64,000 nt of DNA from Oscillatoria salina IIICB1 (GCF_020144665.1 NZ_JAAHBQ010000005.1:1-64000); one strand, 5' to 3'; positions 38,801 to 46,738 are shown, numbered from the stretch's first letter. Notes: generated from the sequence alone by a model not told the origin. Numbers and translations: made by a program.

Positions 38801-38890
38801 TCGTGTATAAGCAACTATTCCCAACAGAACAATTAGTAGGGAGCAAACTGAAGCAAAGACAGGTCTTTTTATAAAGAAGTCAGTAAACAT
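35816..38890 (-). CDS. RND efflux pump permease, AcrB/HAE1-like
   Basis: This 1024-residue pump has the canonical HAE1 start MFTDFFIKRPVFASVCSLLI. Helix 4 carries the paired aspartates of the AcrB relay in LVVDDTIVVLENIVRY near residue 407. All twelve helices and both porter domains appear complete, with the second-half helix 10 block LIMLIGLVTKNSILIVEF. It probably exports hydrophobic drugs, bile salt-like amphiphiles or lipids. It is encoded immediately downstream (232 bp) of its adaptor, on the minus strand, and ends facing the other RND pump. No TolC-like gene is present. Confidence 0.94.
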   Translation of the reverse strand: MFTDFFIKRPVFASVCSLLIVLLGIVAYTRLPVQEYPSIDPPVVTVTSVYPGANPEVVETEVTEILEAEINGVDGIKTLSSQSSQSTSTITVQFELDRDLDTAAQDVRDRVGRVRGELPDNVEAPVVSKESGSSSPIIWFALYGENLTTLQLSDYADRVIVDALESVSGVSSVIIGGERRYAMRIWLDARQLAARNLTVLDVEEALRSQNVQIPSGIVEGEFNEYAVQTLGRLQAPEEYQDLVIRSNPDGSQTRLEDVGRAEIGAENYRSFVRFKGQAAVGLGVVKLSDANTLAVANGVKEKMQELSENFPAGMQYQVASDDSEFVAIAIEEVWKSLFLAIALVVLVIFLFLHDWRSTIIPAITIPIALTGAFAIMYFLDFSVNTLTLFALTLATGLVVDDTIVVLENIVRYIEQENYPPFRAASVGVAEVVFAVIATTIVLIAVFAPVGFSGGTTGKLFTEFALTLAGAVVLSSFVALTLAPPLSARLLRRNSKLGGWFFNSLEWGLNRLNAIYQWSLKQLMKLKFVAIVLFVASLVITYFLYNQIPQEFLPTEDRGSIFTIVQGPEGVSINYTDEVMQQVEEIYSEVPEVNSYFTIGGFSGSGGNPVSEGIAFVKLKPWSERTAENESQQTIVNSLFGRFSQISDALVLPINPSSLPGASFSQPVQFVLQGNDLSELAEASGRLANQARQLPELVNVNSNFQLNKPELTVEVNRALAGNLGVSVRDVARTLQILLGGQEITNFNRGNRRFEVVVQAEDRYRNEPDSIGEFYVRASNGDVIPLSSIVTVERTTTPPQINHFSRSRSATIEGSPAPGYSLGDALTALENLAEETLPDSISTTLSGQSLEFREAGQSILFVFGLALAFIFLVLAAQFESYLDPIVILLAVPLSLLGAFGALLLGGLNLNVYSQIGLIMLIGLVTKNSILIVEFANQRRDEGMSATKAAIQAGQVRFRPILMTAFSTIFGLLPLVLASGAGAASRVSLGTAVVGGMIVSTFLSLFIVPVFYVLAEKLQRKLVPSEH

Positions 38891-39122
38891 TTTTTCAGTG
38901 AGCAGTTATCAGTTAGCAGTTATTAGTTGTCAGTGAGCAGTTATCAGTTATTAGTTGTCAGTGAGCAATTCCTAGTCCCTAATCCCCAATCCCCAATCAC
39001 CAATTAGCAGTTACCAGTTACCAGTTACCAATAGATATTGGAGACAAAAAGCAATTAGGGAATAAACTGTTCACTGGTCACTGTTCCCTGTTCACTGAAC
39101 CCAATCCCCTCCTCACCAGTCC
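38891..39122. repeat. STRR-type short tandem repeats
   Basis: The gap contains two copies of CAGTGAGCAGTTATCAGTTA (with following ATTAGTTGT), then the heptamer run CCCCAATCCCCAATC, and three CAGTTAC units. Such AGTTAC and CCCAATC tandems are typical of cyanobacterial intergenic STRRs. It separates the adaptor from the pump in the second RND operon without breaking the gene order. Confidence 0.8.
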
Positions 39123-40487
39123 CTAATCTCCTCCTAAAGGCGAAATTGGCGCACCATCGAACAATTTTTGCATCCCAGAGATAACAATTTGAGTTCCTGG
39201 TTGGAGTCCTTCAGTAACTTCTGTAGTTGTTTCTCGTTCTAAACCGAGTTGAATTGGTTGTTTTTGAGCAATTAACTGTCCTTCTCGATCTACAGGAAGG
39301 TAAACAAACCTTTCTTCGCCTTCGTAAACAATAGCCGTTGTCGGGATTACGACTGCATTTGGACGTTCTTCCCAAATAATTCGCGATCGCACAAATTGTC
39401 CGTCTCGTAATTCTCCATTAGGGTTGGGAAAGGTAGCTTTCGCGGCGATCGCTTGTGACTCGGTATCTACTTGGGGCGCAATAAAACTAATTCTACCCGT
39501 ACCCAGATAATTACCTCGAGAATCTTCAGCCTCAACTGTTAATCCTAAACGTAAGTCCGCAGTACGTTCGATGGGAATTGCCAGGCGTAAATCTAAATCT
39601 TGGTTGGCGGTAATACTGGTGAGATCGTCGCCACTTTGGAGATATTCGCCTTCTTTGACGGGAATGTCCCCAATTACGCCCGCAAACGGTGCCACAATCG
39701 TATTATCTTGCAATTGTTCCTGGAGCAGTTCAACATCTGCTTGACGTTGTTCTAAGGTAGCTTGGGCTTGATTAAATCTTGCTTGAGCGGCGGCAATACG
39801 TTGGTTGGTAGCATTAAGAGCAGCCCTAGCCGCTTCTAAATCTCTGGTTACGCGATCTAGTTCTTGTCTTGCTAAGGCTCCTTGTCCCACTAAACCAGAA
39901 ATTCGCCGATATTGCTCTTGTTGAAGATTAACATCGGCTTGGGCGCTACTGCGTTCGGCGATTAAAGCTTGTAATTCAGCCCTAGCGGTTTCTTGAGCAG
40001 CTTGAGCAGCGTTAACGCTGGATCTCGCTCTTTCTATCTCTGTTTGGGTTTGTTCCGCCGAAATTCTCGCGATCGCGCTTCCGGCTGCTACTTGTTGTCC
40101 TTCGCGAACGTAAATTTCCTCGATTCTTCCTTCGGTTTCGCTTTCAATACTTGAGGTTCTCTCAGCTTCGAGATTCCCCACAAATTCGGAAGTTTCTTCT
40201 ACTGTGGTCGTTTCCGCTACGCCTAACTCCACAGGTGTACCCCTAGGTTGGCTTTGCTCGGTGGTCGTTTCCGAACTAGAATTATATTCTTGCCACCACC
40301 ACCAACCACCAAATCCAAGTCCACCCAAAAGCGCGATCGCTCCCCAAATTTTCCACCAATTACGGCTTTTTTGGCGATGTTTGACTAAAGTTTTCAGTTC
40401 TTCCTCTTGCTCTAAAGAACTATCTTTGTCTACCTCCGGCTGCTTTTCTGGTGCTTCAATTGTTTTTTTACTTGACTGAGGACTCAT
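39123..40487 (-). CDS. RND efflux periplasmic adaptor (MFP family)
   Basis: This 454-residue adaptor has an unusually long cytoplasmic N-terminus (about 42 residues, Glu/Lys/Gln-rich). A single membrane helix (WKIWGAIALLGGLGFGGWWW) follows near residues 45-65. The MFP core then begins with VGNLEAERTSSIESETEGRI, continues through an Ala/Gln/Glu coiled coil (about 165-260) and ends with a beta-barrel. The membrane-helix anchor contrasts with the lipoprotein anchor of the other adaptor. It is the first gene of the operon with the HAE1 pump downstream. Confidence 0.9.
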   Translation of the reverse strand: MSPQSSKKTIEAPEKQPEVDKDSSLEQEEELKTLVKHRQKSRNWWKIWGAIALLGGLGFGGWWWWQEYNSSSETTTEQSQPRGTPVELGVAETTTVEETSEFVGNLEAERTSSIESETEGRIEEIYVREGQQVAAGSAIARISAEQTQTEIERARSSVNAAQAAQETARAELQALIAERSSAQADVNLQQEQYRRISGLVGQGALARQELDRVTRDLEAARAALNATNQRIAAAQARFNQAQATLEQRQADVELLQEQLQDNTIVAPFAGVIGDIPVKEGEYLQSGDDLTSITANQDLDLRLAIPIERTADLRLGLTVEAEDSRGNYLGTGRISFIAPQVDTESQAIAAKATFPNPNGELRDGQFVRSRIIWEERPNAVVIPTTAIVYEGEERFVYLPVDREGQLIAQKQPIQLGLERETTTEVTEGLQPGTQIVISGMQKLFDGAPISPLGGD

Positions 40488-41016
40488 TCTCTCTACTTAG
40501 CTTTTACTTACGCGAGATGCAAACGAGATAAGTTAATTTCTCATCCTGAAAATAGGCAGTGCAGCTACTTGTTACCTGAATATTTACAATTATTCATCTT
40601 TTGGCAGGTATTTTACATCCTTCCAAAGGTTCATTGACTCACGCGTCAGGTTAGGCGCAAAAAAAGCGTCAAATGGCACTAGACGCGAGACAAGTTTCTT
40701 GCCCAAATGAAGCCCAAAGTCTCTTGGTAGGCGGCAAATACGTCTCCATTTTCGGGAGCCAAGCAGAAAAATGAGAAGATATTCAAATAACTGTGCTTGA
40801 CAAGAGAAGAGTTTTGTACTTGAGGTTGGTGCTAGAGGTTGCTGGGACAAACCCTTAATTCAAGTTGTGCCAAAAGGAAGTATTATAGGATACTGAAAAG
40901 TTGAGGATTACTCAGAATGTAGTGCAGTTGGTAACTATGAGTATTAGTCTAAAACCGGAACACGAACAATTTATTAAGTCTCAGGCGGCGAGAAAGTAAT
41001 AATTTGGAGATATCTG
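40488..41016. other. 529-bp gap with no intact gene
   Basis: An 86-codon frame on the minus strand (40590-40850) is open but has no recognisable domain, and the sequence around it looks non-coding; I do not call it. The only gene-like item is the truncated antitoxin remnant at 40937-40999. No promoter could be placed with confidence. Confidence 0.6.
40937..40999 (+). pseudogene. Truncated ParD-like antitoxin remnant
   Basis: ATG 40937 opens MSISLKPEHEQFIKSQ and stops at TAA after 20 codons. This is the N-terminus of the ParD/CopG-like antitoxin family, whose members continue for about 60 more residues. The rest, and any ParE toxin, are missing, and the next gene begins 17 bp later. It therefore looks like the surviving stub of a toxin-antitoxin operon at the edge of the PLP/ligase cassette. 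Confidence 0.6.
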
Positions 41017-42255
41017 ATGTCAACAGCAATCTATCTTAATACCGCTAGATTGGGACTTATGTTACCTAGGGTACAGAGATTATACGGTGATTTTCTCAAG
41101 TTTACAGGTGACGAAGTCAGCTCACTCTATTTTGATAAATTTATCTATTTTGGATTTGAATCTTTACCAAATAAAATACAAAAAATATATCCATTTTTGT
41201 CAGACTGGAAAGGAATTTCAAATTTCAAAAAATCTTTAAAAAGTATACTATCAGTCCCTTTATATGCAACTACAGATGCAAAAATATTATTAGCTAATCG
41301 TTCCTGTCAATTAATGAAACTAGGAGCAAACCTTCTCTTTCTTAAATCCCCAAAAGTCTTAACAACCGATTTAGAATGGCCTCAATATAAAGCAATTCTG
41401 AAACAACAAAAAGAATTTCTAGGAGGCAAAATAAAAACAGTTGACCTCCGTTCATTTATTTTAGAAGATAATTGTACTCGGGAGGATCTAATTTCAAGAG
41501 TTATTTCTGCTTATGACAAATATGATTGTGACGGCTTATTCATTAGTCATATTACCTTTGAAGGATTTCGACTTCCAGTTGAAGACATAGTAAAAATTAT
41601 TACTAGTCAAAAGAAAAAACCATCATTTGTTGTTGTTGATGGCTCGCAATCTTTTTCTCATAGCCCATTAAATATTTTAGAATATAGTGATTTTTACATA
41701 ACAGGTTGTCATAAATGGCTGAGAGCGTGGCATCCAATGGGATTAGCTTTTTGTTCTCAATCCAATTCGGTAGAATTTATAACAACTATTTATCGTCAGA
41801 TGCTGGAAAAGGGCAAATTAGATGACCCTCTTTTAAATTTTACAAACCAACTTGAATTAGGATCTAATTCTGCATTTACAGAAACTGTAAACTTGAATTC
41901 ATTATTTTCAGCAGCAGCAGCAGTAGCAAATATCCTTGAGGGTAATCAATCAATGGAACAAAAATTTAAGAAATTAGTTGAGCAAGTAGAAAAGCTAGAA
42001 GCTGTTTCAATAAATTATCACTGGACACCTTTAGTTAAAAACGATTCCCTCAAATCAGGAATTGGTTTAATCAAAAGCACGAAACCATCAATTAGAGCTT
42101 TGACGCCAAAACAACTTCGAGCTAGTTTTCAGTCACATGGGATTGATTTAACAGCTTATGGAAAAGGTATTATTCGCATCTCGGCACCTATTAAAGAATT
42201 AGATATAAATGATTATAAACTGTTTCATAAAGCTTTAGATTTTTGTCATTCATAA
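41017..42255 (+). CDS. Class V aminotransferase-fold PLP-dependent enzyme
   Basis: This 412-residue enzyme is of the cysteine desulfurase/isopenicillin epimerase-like class V family. The PLP aspartate block is VVDGSQSFSHSPLNI near residue 208. The PLP-binding lysine follows in YITGCHKWLRAWHPMGLAF near 232. The C-terminal small domain ends with GKGIIRISAP. It starts 17 bp after the truncated antitoxin and is followed by a GCS2-type ligase gene 8 bp later, clearly one operon. The two genes are AT-rich, with no HIP1 site in the 2.6 kb. Its reaction (C-S lyase, epimerase, desulfurase or aminotransferase) is not determinable from sequence alone. Confidence 0.82.
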   Translation: MSTAIYLNTARLGLMLPRVQRLYGDFLKFTGDEVSSLYFDKFIYFGFESLPNKIQKIYPFLSDWKGISNFKKSLKSILSVPLYATTDAKILLANRSCQLMKLGANLLFLKSPKVLTTDLEWPQYKAILKQQKEFLGGKIKTVDLRSFILEDNCTREDLISRVISAYDKYDCDGLFISHITFEGFRLPVEDIVKIITSQKKKPSFVVVDGSQSFSHSPLNILEYSDFYITGCHKWLRAWHPMGLAFCSQSNSVEFITTIYRQMLEKGKLDDPLLNFTNQLELGSNSAFTETVNLNSLFSAAAAVANILEGNQSMEQKFKKLVEQVEKLEAVSINYHWTPLVKNDSLKSGIGLIKSTKPSIRALTPKQLRASFQSHGIDLTAYGKGIIRISAPIKELDINDYKLFHKALDFCHS

Positions 42256-42263
42256 GCAGAAAT

Positions 42264-43622
42264 ATGTTAAATAGAAAAATTGGTTTAGAATTTGAATTTC
42301 CAGCAATTAATCTAAGTGATGGTAAAATGATCGACCGCTCCCAAATCAAAAAAGTTTGGGACGAATTAGGAAAAAACTTTGATTATCAAACTTATTACGA
42401 TCCTGCAACTAAGCAGCCTGTAGGAGTTTTATACAAAGATGAAGATGGCAGGATCGTGATTGTCGATACTGACGTCAGTGTTGGTTTAGTTGAGTTTGGC
42501 TTTAATCCCTTTTACACTTTACATGATTGTTATGAAAATATGGTAAAAATACTCAAAAACTTTTTACCATATTTTCATAATAATGGTATTGGGTTACTAT
42601 CTACTACTTTTCATCCCAAAACTCCCAATTTTTATCCCGATCTCAAAACTGAAAAAGTCTGGTATAGAGTGTTACTTAAACATCTAAATCATTATCTGGG
42701 ATCTAATTACGCAGCTCATCAGGTTTGTATCGATGTAAGCTATGAAGAACTTATGCCATTGACTAACTCTCTTCTAGCTCTTTCTAGTATATTTATTGCT
42801 TTGTTTGCTAATAGTTCAGTCGGTGAAAACAAAATTTTTCAAAATCATGATGAAAGAGAATATCGTTGGGATTTTTGGCCTAGCAATCATCCGAACCGCC
42901 TGCAATTACCAAGTCGCAAATTTGCCAGTTTCACAGAATATTTAAAGTATAATTTTGAGGTTCCTTTCGTCGCTGTAAAGCGACCAAATAGTTTCTGTAT
43001 TGTTGAAGATGAAGTTAGTAATTTTGAGTATTTAGTCAAAGATAATTGGAAGGCTTTTGATGTGATCGACACTGAATACAAATTTCTTGAACCTACAATT
43101 AATGATGTTAATGAAATGAATCAGTATATTTTCCTGAAAACCAGGATAAAATACTTTTTTAAAAAGCAATCTTCATTATCAGATTTATTAAAAAACTATA
43201 AGGAGAATACATTTGACGATTTTGCTAAGGTAAATCTTGAAAAATTGTATTTAGAAAATAGAAGTATAGATGCTCAAAATTGGGATGAAATTATGGCTCC
43301 TTCTGCATTTATCCTCGGTCTAATTGAAAACCTGCCTCAGACAAAAAAAGTCGTCGATAGTCAACCTTGGGAATATTGGTTGGAACTGAGAAAAAGAACG
43401 ATAAAAAGTAGTCTAAAAGTAGAAGAAGCTGTTTTAATTAGTCAAGAATTATTAGAAATTTCTAAGCAAGGATTGGTAAAAAGAAATATGGGAGAAGAAG
43501 TATATCTAGATTCCATTGCTAGGAACTTAAAAGACCAAAAATCTCCAGCAATGAAAGCTATTGAAGAATATCAAGATCGCGGCATCGATGGATATATAAA
43601 AAATAGACTAATTAACTTATAA
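42264..43622 (+). CDS. GCS2-type glutamate-cysteine ligase-like carboxylate-amine ligase
   Basis: This 452-residue protein matches the GCS2 fold (EgtA, plant GCL and YbdK-type ligases). The N-terminal strand is IGLEFEF, then TDVSVGLVEFGFNP near residue 76 in the metal/carboxylate region. The blocks AHQVCIDVSYEE near 160, FIALFANSSVGENK near 184 and a following tyrosine-rich W/Y block also match. Such enzymes join a carboxylate, often glutamate, to an amine using ATP. I start at ATG 42264, 8 bp after the PLP gene. An in-frame TTG at 42243 overlaps it. The coupling of a ligase and a PLP enzyme suggests a small pathway, perhaps to a thiol or amide natural product. Confidence 0.78.
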   Translation: MLNRKIGLEFEFPAINLSDGKMIDRSQIKKVWDELGKNFDYQTYYDPATKQPVGVLYKDEDGRIVIVDTDVSVGLVEFGFNPFYTLHDCYENMVKILKNFLPYFHNNGIGLLSTTFHPKTPNFYPDLKTEKVWYRVLLKHLNHYLGSNYAAHQVCIDVSYEELMPLTNSLLALSSIFIALFANSSVGENKIFQNHDEREYRWDFWPSNHPNRLQLPSRKFASFTEYLKYNFEVPFVAVKRPNSFCIVEDEVSNFEYLVKDNWKAFDVIDTEYKFLEPTINDVNEMNQYIFLKTRIKYFFKKQSSLSDLLKNYKENTFDDFAKVNLEKLYLENRSIDAQNWDEIMAPSAFILGLIENLPQTKKVVDSQPWEYWLELRKRTIKSSLKVEEAVLISQELLEISKQGLVKRNMGEEVYLDSIARNLKDQKSPAMKAIEEYQDRGIDGYIKNRLINL

Positions 43623-43673
43623 ATCGATTATTGGGACTTATAACAGCGATCGGACGCTGTTTACTGTTTACTG

Positions 43674-44264
43674 CTAGCTGGTATAAGTCACGCTACCTTC
43701 AAAACTTTCACCTCTAGTCTCTAAAAAAGAACGAGCCAGAAAAAAGCTACAAATAGATTTAGCATCAATAGCTTCCCCTACTAAAATAGCTTCTAAAAAC
43801 TCTTGAGGAGATAGTAAAACCACCTCAATATCTTCATCATCATCTAAATTTAAAGGCTGCTGTAGCTTTTCTAAATCTTGAGCAAGAAAAGAGTAAATAT
43901 ATTCATCAGAATAACCTGGAGCGAGAGGAAATTTACCCAAGGAGATCCACTTCTTAGCACGATAGCCCGTTTCCTCTTCAATTTCCCGTTGAATCGTTTC
44001 TGCGGGATCTTCATTAACTTCAACAGTACCAGCCGGAAATTCCAAAAGTCGTCCTTTTAATGCAAAGCGATACTGACGCACTAAAACCAGTTTACCCTCT
44101 GGTGTAACAGGCACAGCCAAAGCACCGCCAGGGTGACGAATACATTCCCAGTCACCCTCAGCCCCATTCGGTAAGCGCAAACGATGGACATCAAAACTAA
44201 ACTTCCGACCTTGGTAGAATAAGCGTTGTTGAATAATTTCTGGAGGTTCTTGACCGAGTACCAT
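43674..44264 (-). CDS. Nudix hydrolase, ADP-ribose pyrophosphatase-like
   Basis: This 196-residue Nudix enzyme has a complete Nudix box: PAGTVEVNEDPAETIQREIE followed by EETGY, near residues 75-98. The Glu residues that bind Mg are all present. The preceding region PVTPEGKLVLVRQYRFALKG is typical of ADP-ribose or NDP-sugar hydrolases, which clear reactive ADP-ribose. It sits 6 bp from the folK gene on the same strand, folK being upstream, and is probably co-transcribed with it. A role beyond ADP-ribose hydrolysis, for example in dihydroneopterin triphosphate breakdown, is possible given the folate neighbour, but the sequence does not decide. Confidence 0.88.
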   Translation of the reverse strand: MVLGQEPPEIIQQRLFYQGRKFSFDVHRLRLPNGAEGDWECIRHPGGALAVPVTPEGKLVLVRQYRFALKGRLLEFPAGTVEVNEDPAETIQREIEEETGYRAKKWISLGKFPLAPGYSDEYIYSFLAQDLEKLQQPLNLDDDEDIEVVLLSPQEFLEAILVGEAIDAKSICSFFLARSFLETRGESFEGSVTYTS

Positions 44265-44270
44265 AGTAAG

Positions 44271-44759
44271 TTATAAACGACGGACACCAGAACAGTCTAC
44301 CGCTTCTGTGAGTTCAGCGATCGCGCAATTTGTTACTGGATCGATCCAATCGGGAGCAATTTCTGCTAAAGGTACTAACACGAAACCTCTTTCTCTCATC
44401 CGTGGGTGAGGAATTTGCAACTCTGGTGTTTCCAGAATCAAATCTTCGTATAAGATCAGATCGAGGTCGAGCGATCGCGCCCCCCAACGTTCCCGACGCA
44501 CTCTACCAAAATTTTTTTCCACTTTCAGTAACACCTGTAACAATTCTTGGGGACTTAGCTGCACCTCGAGCAACACACAGCCATTAATATAATCTGGTTG
44601 TGGCGGTCCCACTGGTGCAGTTTGATACCAACTGGAAACTGATTTTAAAGCAATACCAGGAGTTTGCGCCAACATCTCCACAGCTTCTCTGACAATTGTA
44701 CGAGACTCACCTAAATTACTACCCAGCGCCACAGCAACTTTTTTCCCCTCTTTTATCAT
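44271..44759 (-). CDS. folK: 2-amino-4-hydroxy-6-hydroxymethyldihydropteridine diphosphokinase
   Basis: HPPK transfers pyrophosphate from ATP to 6-hydroxymethyl-dihydropterin in folate synthesis. The 162-residue protein has the family start VAVALGSNLGES and the P-loop-like region WYQTAPVGPPQPDYINGCV near 48. The signature RRERWGARSLDLDLILYEDL near 95 and the closing HPRMRERGFVLVPLAEIAP block near 120 are intact. I start at ATG 44759, with GAGG positioned upstream. An ATG ten codons further upstream gives an unconserved extension. The Nudix gene follows 6 bp downstream on the same strand. Confidence 0.95.
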   Translation of the reverse strand: MIKEGKKVAVALGSNLGESRTIVREAVEMLAQTPGIALKSVSSWYQTAPVGPPQPDYINGCVLLEVQLSPQELLQVLLKVEKNFGRVRRERWGARSLDLDLILYEDLILETPELQIPHPRMRERGFVLVPLAEIAPDWIDPVTNCAIAELTEAVDCSGVRRL

Positions 44760-44902
44760 TCCATTCCTCACGACAGATGTATTTTGCAACTAACTTAAGT
44801 TATCAGAAAGTTGTCCATGATGAATAATACCAATTCTCAAAAAATATAGCGGTTTTTTTTGAGAAATAAAATTACAACGAACTAATAACAAATAAAAACA
44901 CA

Positions 44903-45778
44903 ATGGAACTCGATCGAACCCTTGGCGTTTGGCTAGCAGGACATAGAGATTACGTTTATTCCTTAGCCATAACCAGCGATGGAAACACTTTAGTTAGCGG
45001 CAGTGCCGACAAAACTATTCACATTTGGAACTTAAATAATGGCGAACAAAAAGCTATTTTAACAGGTCACTCAGACTGGATTCATGCTGTCGCTATTACT
45101 CCAAACGACGAAACAATTGTCAGTGGTAGTTTCGACAAAACAATTAAACTCTGGAACCTCAAAACAGGCGCAGAAATTCGGACAATAACCGGACATCAAG
45201 ACCGAATTTATTCCTTAGCAATTACTCCCGATGGCAAGAAAATTTATAGCGGTAGCCAAGATACAACTATTAAAGTCTGGAACCTCGAAACAGGCGCAGA
45301 AATTCAGACTATTACTAGCCCTTCCGACTGGGTTTACTCAGTAGCAATTAGTCCTGATGGCAAAACTTTAGCAAGTGGCTGTGCCGATGGTAAAATTTAT
45401 CTAATCGATTCAGGAGCGATCGCTGGTCATCGCGGTGCAGTCACTTCTGTCACCATTACTCCAGATAATCAAAGATTGATTAGTAGTAGTATTGACGAAA
45501 CAATAAAAATTTGGAACTTAAAAACAGGTCAAGAAATAAAGACAATCAAGGCGCATTCTGATGGCGTAACTTCTATTGCAATTAGTCATGACGGGCAAAA
45601 AATAATTAGTGGCGGAAACGACAACTCAGTTAAAATTTGGTCGGCAATCACAGGTCAAGAAATTCACAGCTTTACTGGTCATTGGGATGCCGTTTTATCC
45701 GTAGCAATTAGCCCCGATGGAAAGACTATTGTTAGTGGTAGTCGCAACGATGTCATTAAAGTTTGGTTGATGGAATAA
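44903..45778 (+). CDS. Stand-alone seven-bladed WD40 repeat protein
   Basis: The 291-residue protein consists almost entirely of seven WD40 repeats, each starting with a GH- or SD-like element and ending in IK(V/L/I)W. Repeat four ends in IYLI and lacks the WD. Repeats one and seven close the ring (VWLAGHRDYVYS at the start, IKVWLME at the end). No kinase, caspase or NACHT effector is fused or adjacent, unlike many cyanobacterial WD40 proteins. It is a scaffold for protein complexes by family. No signal peptide is seen, so it is cytosolic. No partner is identifiable from context. Confidence 0.9.
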   Translation: MELDRTLGVWLAGHRDYVYSLAITSDGNTLVSGSADKTIHIWNLNNGEQKAILTGHSDWIHAVAITPNDETIVSGSFDKTIKLWNLKTGAEIRTITGHQDRIYSLAITPDGKKIYSGSQDTTIKVWNLETGAEIQTITSPSDWVYSVAISPDGKTLASGCADGKIYLIDSGAIAGHRGAVTSVTITPDNQRLISSSIDETIKIWNLKTGQEIKTIKAHSDGVTSIAISHDGQKIISGGNDNSVKIWSAITGQEIHSFTGHWDAVLSVAISPDGKTIVSGSRNDVIKVWLME

Positions 45779-46150
45779 ACCTAAGTTCGATATAATTCAA
45801 TATATAGCAGAGAACGAATTAGTTAGGACATCCTCATTTTCGGAAAACCTTGCTAGCATAGGCTCTCATCACTGTTTACTGTTCACTGTTTACTGTTTAC
45901 TGCTATAAAAGGTGAGGGGGAAAACTAAGCGAGAGCGAGCTTAGATCGACTAATCAATGATGCTTATTGAGAAGGGGAAAACCCAAAAAAATTAGATTAA
46001 ATGAGTTGAATTACGCTCTTCTTAGAACTGAAAAAAAATTGGATTGCTGTGACGAAAAGTGTTTGGCGATCGCCAAAGACAGGAATAGCAAGTCAAGCAA
46101 AGCCGTTTAGACTGGACAATCATAAGCGACATCACCTACTGACTATTCTT
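45779..46150. other. 372-bp gap dominated by a dispersed repeat
   Basis: The left part (45806-45907) is a copy of the roughly 100-bp dispersed repeat described separately. The rest, 45908-46150, has short palindromes such as AAGCGAGAGCGAGCTT and a HIP1 site but no open frame, RNA gene or clear terminator that I can support. Confidence 0.6.
45806..45907 (+). repeat. Dispersed repeat, forward copy
   Basis: This copy begins AGCAGAGAACGA, contains GACATCCTCATTTTCGGAAA then ACCTTGCTAG, and ends with the tandem ACTGTTTACTGTT motif and CTATA. The reverse complement is found at 55547-55644, about 85-90 percent alike by eye. Its ends are not clear inverted repeats, so a MITE is not proven. Confidence 0.8.
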
Positions 46151-46738
46151 CTATTCTTGCCAATACTGAGGCTGATTCAGCACTCTTGAACATTGAACCT
46201 TTCCTTGAATGCGCTCAATCACTCCTGCCAATAATCCTTGAACCATCCAGGCATTTGTATGTTCTGCCGGAATCGGATAGGGAGCCTCAAAGCCTAGGTT
46301 TCCTGCTGGTACAAAACCAAACCGTGGATAGTACCCTGGATGCCCTAGGACAAACACGAGTTCGACTCCCGATTCTCTTAACTGTTTCAAACCTTCATGA
46401 ATCAATTTTTTGCCAATGCCTCGCTTTTGTAGCCTAGGGATAACTGCCAAAGGTGCAAGAATCCGACTAGACACAGACTCTACCGTGGTCTGGACACCAG
46501 TTGCCACAATTGTTGTTTTACTGAAGAGAATGTGTCCAAACAATTCTCCATTTTCTTCCGCCACTAAAGATAGTAATGGTGCTGCTGTTCGATCGTCGAA
46601 TAATTTAGTTACCAATTCAGCAATTTCTCGACCTTCTGCTTCACCGAATGCTTGGAAATGGATTTGAGTAATTGTCGGTATATCTATCTGTGTTGATTGT
46701 CTAATTTCCAAAGTCTCTAACCTCTGTAGCGGAGCCAA
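46151..46738 (-). CDS. GNAT family N-acetyltransferase
   Basis: This 195-residue protein has the GNAT acetyl-CoA motif A: LAVIPRLQKRGIGKKLIHEG near residue 97. It is followed by FVLGHPGYYPRFGF, the block typical of YhbS-like predicted N-acetyltransferases. The N-terminal strand is IRQSTQIDIPTITQIHFQAF. The substrate is unknown. It has no functional neighbour: the sensor kinase upstream is on the same strand, but 100 bp away and separated by a GC-rich stretch. It is transcribed toward the repeat-rich gap. Confidence 0.88.
   Translation of the reverse strand: MAPLQRLETLEIRQSTQIDIPTITQIHFQAFGEAEGREIAELVTKLFDDRTAAPLLSLVAEENGELFGHILFSKTTIVATGVQTTVESVSSRILAPLAVIPRLQKRGIGKKLIHEGLKQLRESGVELVFVLGHPGYYPRFGFVPAGNLGFEAPYPIPAEHTNAWMVQGLLAGVIERIQGKVQCSRVLNQPQYWQE

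Noticed and set aside
38891-39122. CAGTTA and CCCAATC tandem units resembling a repeat array
   Set aside because: Units are short (7-20 bp), adjacent without regular unique spacers of fixed length, so this is STRR-type repeat, not CRISPR.
40590-40850. An 86-codon open frame on the minus strand between the second RND adaptor and the PLP gene
   Set aside because: No recognisable domain, odd composition (FAPNL, RES, WKDVKYL) and no plausible ribosome-binding site; probably a chance frame in a gap.
46345-46385. A string with GAGTTCGACTCCCG that resembles a tRNA T-arm
   Set aside because: It is inside the coding region of the GNAT gene, has no acceptor stem partner and no D-arm nearby.
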